Source of the DNA: SMWC01 sp045561055
GTDB taxonomy: Bacteria > Pseudomonadota > Gammaproteobacteria > Steroidobacterales > Rariloculaceae
DNA: 64,000 nucleotides
Assembly: GCA_045561055.1 (NCBI GenBank)
Contig: JBJKYL010000014.1
Location: 89,630-153,629 of the forward strand
Direction: 5' to 3'
Shown here piece by piece: positions 61,065 through 64,000 of this stretch (positions within the stretch are counted from its first letter, which is position 1; each line of letters begins with the position of its first letter). Under the pieces are notes generated by a model. It was given only the letters and a program-made list of their open reading frames with translations, searched no databases and was not told where the DNA came from. Made by a program: the position numbers and the translations under genes.

Positions 61065-62733
61065 CCGTGTTGCTGGCGCAGTCTGAGGAAATCACATTCC
61101 ACAAGGATATCGAACCGATCCTACAGGCCAATTGCCAGGGCTGCCATCGACCCGGTGGAGCTGGTCCTATGCCGATGCTGACTTATGAGCAGGTCGCTCC
61201 TTTTGCTGGGCTGATTGAGTATAAAACTGGCTTGAGAGATCAGGCGGGAGCGATGCCGCCGTGGTATCTCGAGAAGGATGTCGGCATCCAGGACTTACAA
61301 AGACGACATGTCGTTGAGCGAGGAAGAAATCCTCGCCATTTCCGCCTGGGCGCGAAGTGGCTCGCCACAAGGTGATCCCGCTGATGCCCCAGATCTTCTT
61401 GAATGGGATGACAGCGTTAAGTGGACCTTAGGCGAACCTGACCTGATTGTCGTAATGCCTGAAGTCAGCATGAAGGCTGGTGTGCCAGACCTATGGGATA
61501 CGTTGGACCCGGTGCCGATGGGGTTAACCGAGGATCGCTACGTAAAATCCCTGGAAATGGTAGAAGTTAACGATCTTGATATGTCGAAAATTTCCGGTGT
61601 CGTGGGCGGGCGTTATATCGTCCATCATATGGAGCTTCGCACCGCCTCTAATATTGAAGGAGGTAGGGTCCAAGCAAATATATTTGAGCAAGTCTGGCCT
61701 CTACACGAAGTCGGCCGTAACGGTGACGTATTCGATCCGCGGGCCGGACCCCTGCTAAGAGCGGGTTCGTCCATATACTCAAGCACGATACATCTCTCAC
61801 TCGACCGGCCAGGATACAACAGGCCATATGGAGCTCGGCTTTCGGTTTCATCCGAAGGGTTATGAGCCGGAGTACGTGCAGAGACCGGCTACCATTGGCA
61901 ACGGCGTTGATCTTAGTATCAGACCGGGCGAGGACGGTCAGATACTCGATGCTTACCGGGTTCTTAACACTCCCACAAAGATAGTCCGCTATGAGCCGCA
62001 CCTGCATGCGCCAGGAAAACGTATGTGTATGGAAGCCATCTGGGGCCCCTATAGAGAAACCCTAAATTGTGCCGGCTATGACCACAACTGGGTTCGCAGC
62101 TATGTGTACGAAGACCACGCAGCACCGCTACTGCCAGCAGGGACTATTCTTCATATTTATGGGGAAATGAACGTTACGGCAACCAACATCAACATGCCGG
62201 AGGTACGTAACTGGACAGGTTCAGGTAATCGTTCTGTGTCGAATATGTTTCTCGAGCTGGGCGAGCATGTGGAACTGACGGACGAGCAGTTTCAGCAAGA
62301 GATGGCCGAGCGACGTGAAGCGCTAGATCTGGGGCCAAATGACCATGTGGTGGGTTGCCCACTGTGCACCGCACCGTTGGTCTCGCCGACGCGTTCCAAC
62401 GAAGATATGCATATAGACATCGGTTATGTTGTGATTGCTGAGATCCTGTCTGGTATGAATAATTCCCCGAGTGACGAACAGAAAGCCGCGCTGATAGCGA
62501 TTGCCAACGAGTCAAGTAGTCGGCTCATAATTGCGCTGGCGGACGTAGCAGCCAACATTGACGGTGTAGCAAGCGATGCAGAAAAAGAAATGATGATGAG
62601 TATCCAGAATCGTGGCAACCGTTTGCCAGTGCCAGCGTTAGTAATAGCTGCGGCCATCCATGGATTCGATCAAGTGGTAACCCCGGAGCACAAAGCTGCG
62701 CTGGATAATACTATCCTAGCGCCCAACCAGTAG
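61007..62733 (+). pseudogene. Cytochrome-c / copper-monooxygenase-like protein, two frameshifts (copy A)
   Basis: Exported multidomain protein. The first frame has a signal peptide (ending VLLAQ), a haem-c site CQGCH (Cys43-His47) and AGAMPPWYLEKDVGIQD. One extra T near 61295 shifts to the second frame (YKDDMSLSEEEILAISAWARSG). Another extra T near 61793 shifts to the third, which on correction reads IHLHSTGQDTTGHMELGFRF. The later part has HHMELR, EPHLHAPGKRMCME and YDHNW, resembling copper type II ascorbate-dependent monooxygenases. An AAGGA site precedes the ATG. Two separate one-base insertions suggest decay or sequencing errors. Substrate unknown. Confidence 0.8.
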
Positions 62734-62811
62734 TGCAGGTAGGAATCAACGCGCATAGAAAATATTAAGGGCGGTGCGTTGACTGCATTCATAAAGGATA
62801 GTGTCATACCA

Positions 62812-63819
62812 ATGAAACAATACGTATCCCAACTTTTCGCAAGAAAGGTACTACTTAGTCTGGTTTTATTACTGTCGGCGGGGCTGAGCAGTGCAACAGA
62901 GGAGACTTTCCTGCATGGTGCGCCGCTGTGGGCGGCGTATGAGGGCTGGACTGAAAATCCGGATGGTTCAACGAACTACGTATTCGGCTACATGAACGAC
63001 AACTGGGAAGAAGAGCTTCGAGTGCCGGTCGGGGAGAATAATTCTTTTTCGCCAGGCGAGGCCGACCGCGGTCAGCCGACTTTCTTTATGCCGCGACGTA
63101 ATCGCTATACCTTTACCGTCACCGTGCCGGCTGATTGGGGTGATCGTGAACTGGTGTGGACACTGAACGCCAACGGTCATGAATCCCAGGCTTATACCAA
63201 TAAGCACCAAGATTTTTTCATCAACGACGTGGTGATCTCTTCAGATGGTGGTTCGCTGGGTGTCGGTAGAACCACGCCGGAAACTTATATCAATGTGCGG
63301 CCTACGGTCACCGTTGAGGGTGACAATGAGCAGCGCTCAGTGGCTGTGGGCGAGCGGCGTCCTCCGGGCTTCATTGGCCGGTCCGGACCTGAGTTTCCGG
63401 CCGAGTTCTCGGTACGTGTAGGCGAGCCACTCACTTTGCGTGCGCACCTGGCAGACGACGGCTTGCCAAGGACGCCGGTTCAATCGACGCGTAACGTGGC
63501 TGAGCTTCAGCGTTTGATGACTAACACCCCCCAGAAGGTTACGGTGCGTAAGATCAATGCACTTTTTCTGAGCTGGAATCTGTATCGCGGTGAAGGTGAG
63601 GTGATCTTCGACCCACCGCAAACGAAGGTATGGGAAGACACCCGACCCGCCTCGAATTCTCCCTGGGGAGTCTTTTGGCTGCCGCCAGAAATCCCGGAAG
63701 ATGGCATGATCGAGACAACGGCAACGTTCGATACACCGGGTACGTATGTCTTATTGGCCAGGGGAGATGACGCAGCTCTTCAGTCCGACGCCTATATCAC
63801 CGTCACCGTCACCGAATAG
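62812..63819 (+). CDS. Exported beta-rich protein of unknown function, partner of the monooxygenase-like gene
   Basis: Not recognised. From the ATG at 62812 the 335-residue precursor has a signal peptide (ending GLSSATE), then two beta-rich parts. One includes MPRRNRYTFTVTVPADWGDR and LVWTLNANGHESQAY; the other is an Ig-like C-terminal stretch FDTPGTYVLLARGDDAALQ. No catalytic motif is evident. It lies 78 bp after the monooxygenase-like gene and just before the second copy of it, so it is part of the duplicated unit or its boundary. A TTG at 62779 is an alternative start. Confidence 0.75.
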   Translation: MKQYVSQLFARKVLLSLVLLLSAGLSSATEETFLHGAPLWAAYEGWTENPDGSTNYVFGYMNDNWEEELRVPVGENNSFSPGEADRGQPTFFMPRRNRYTFTVTVPADWGDRELVWTLNANGHESQAYTNKHQDFFINDVVISSDGGSLGVGRTTPETYINVRPTVTVEGDNEQRSVAVGERRPPGFIGRSGPEFPAEFSVRVGEPLTLRAHLADDGLPRTPVQSTRNVAELQRLMTNTPQKVTVRKINALFLSWNLYRGEGEVIFDPPQTKVWEDTRPASNSPWGVFWLPPEIPEDGMIETTATFDTPGTYVLLARGDDAALQSDAYITVTVTE

Positions 63820-63901
63820 CGCGCTAGCCGCGTTCTATGAACAGTAATCCTGTCAGGCATCTGCTGACGGATTTATCCGTATTAGGCTGTTATATTATTA
63901 T

Positions 63902-64000
63902 ATAGATGCTTTTAAAACTTGAGATTGTTCAAGGATAAACCGATGCAATCATTGCCTAGAGCGCCTTTCATCTCTCTGTTTGCTCTTCTAAGTCTGCCTT
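63902..64000 (+). repeat. Direct repeat, copy B (matches 60966-61064)
   Basis: Near-identical to copy A, offset 2936 bp, and cut by the right edge of the window. The upstream palindromic stretch ACGGAT-TT-ATCCGT (63867-63880) corresponds to a similar sequence at about 60821-60850 in copy A, but roughly 100 bases, including the two 24-bp repeats, lie only in copy A. Confidence 0.95.
63943..64000 (+). CDS. Second copy of the cytochrome-c / monooxygenase-like gene, start only
   Basis: ATG at 63943 after an AAGGA site opens MQSLPRAPFISLFALLSLP, identical to the signal peptide of the gene at 61007. Only 19 codons are inside the window, so whether this copy is intact (unlike copy A) cannot be seen. 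Confidence 0.85.
   Translation, partial: MQSLPRAPFISLFALLSLP

Overview
This window comes from a gammaproteobacterial chromosome, most likely a marine or otherwise environmental and uncultured lineage. The evidence is the conserved gammaproteobacterial order rne / rluC / yceF(maf) / yceD-rpmF-plsX-fabH, the clpS-clpA-infA-aat block, an OprI-type alanine-zipper Lpp, and an ImuA-ImuB-DnaE2 mutagenesis cassette fused to the lexA operon. No species can be named from the sequence alone.

The left half (1 to about 30.5 kb) is mostly core genome. It holds the start of RNase E (leftward, with a hairpin-bearing leader), rluC, maf, and the yceD-rpmF-plsX-fabH operon behind a clear sigma70 promoter. An L,D-transpeptidase faces its probable substrate Lpp. 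Next are lexA with two abutting SOS boxes and imuA-imuB-dnaE2, then a leftward gspC-D-E-F fragment of a type II secretion system (gspF carries an apparent frameshift). The N-degron set clpS-clpA-infA-aat follows, with a GNAT/FemX-like protein, then ftsK-lolA-vanZ-serS, a tRNA-Val(CAC), and a tspO-EamA pair whose reading frames are separated by a single stop codon.

The right half (about 31 to 64 kb) is accessory. From 34.7 to 54.7 kb, fifteen consecutive genes each begin with a Sec, Tat or lipoprotein signal. They encode three DUF6152-type HHS proteins, a glycine-rich protein, a double GlcG/HbpS protein, a small outer-membrane barrel, three arylsulfotransferase (ASST) paralogues, a lipoprotein sulfatase, an amidohydrolase, a PQQ-type sugar dehydrogenase, a Tat aldo/keto reductase, an MBL-fold hydrolase and a metallophosphoesterase. 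A TonB-dependent receptor upstream is split by a 23-nt poly-C tract, which looks like a phase-variation switch unless it is an assembly artefact. Together these suggest uptake and periplasmic remodelling (sulfuryl or phosphoryl transfer, hydrolysis, oxidation) of an unknown substrate.

From 54.9 to 60.8 kb lies a cytoplasmic acyl-CoA module: hydratase-2/MaoC, crotonase, an HMG-CoA-synthase-like protein fused to a DUF35 zinc-ribbon/OB domain with its catalytic Cys replaced by Gln, an SCP2-type thiolase and a CaiB-type CoA transferase. It could degrade what the exported proteins release. The window ends in a tandem duplication (period 2936 bp) of a cytochrome-c/copper-monooxygenase-like gene plus a secreted partner. 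Copy one carries two single-base frameshifts and is preceded by two 24-bp repeats resembling GntR-family operators.

Five apparent single-base or homopolymer frameshifts (gspF, the TonB receptor, the third ASST, and two in the monooxygenase-like gene) raise the question of sequencing indels. They are reported as seen. No CRISPR array, intact prophage or insertion sequence was recognised.
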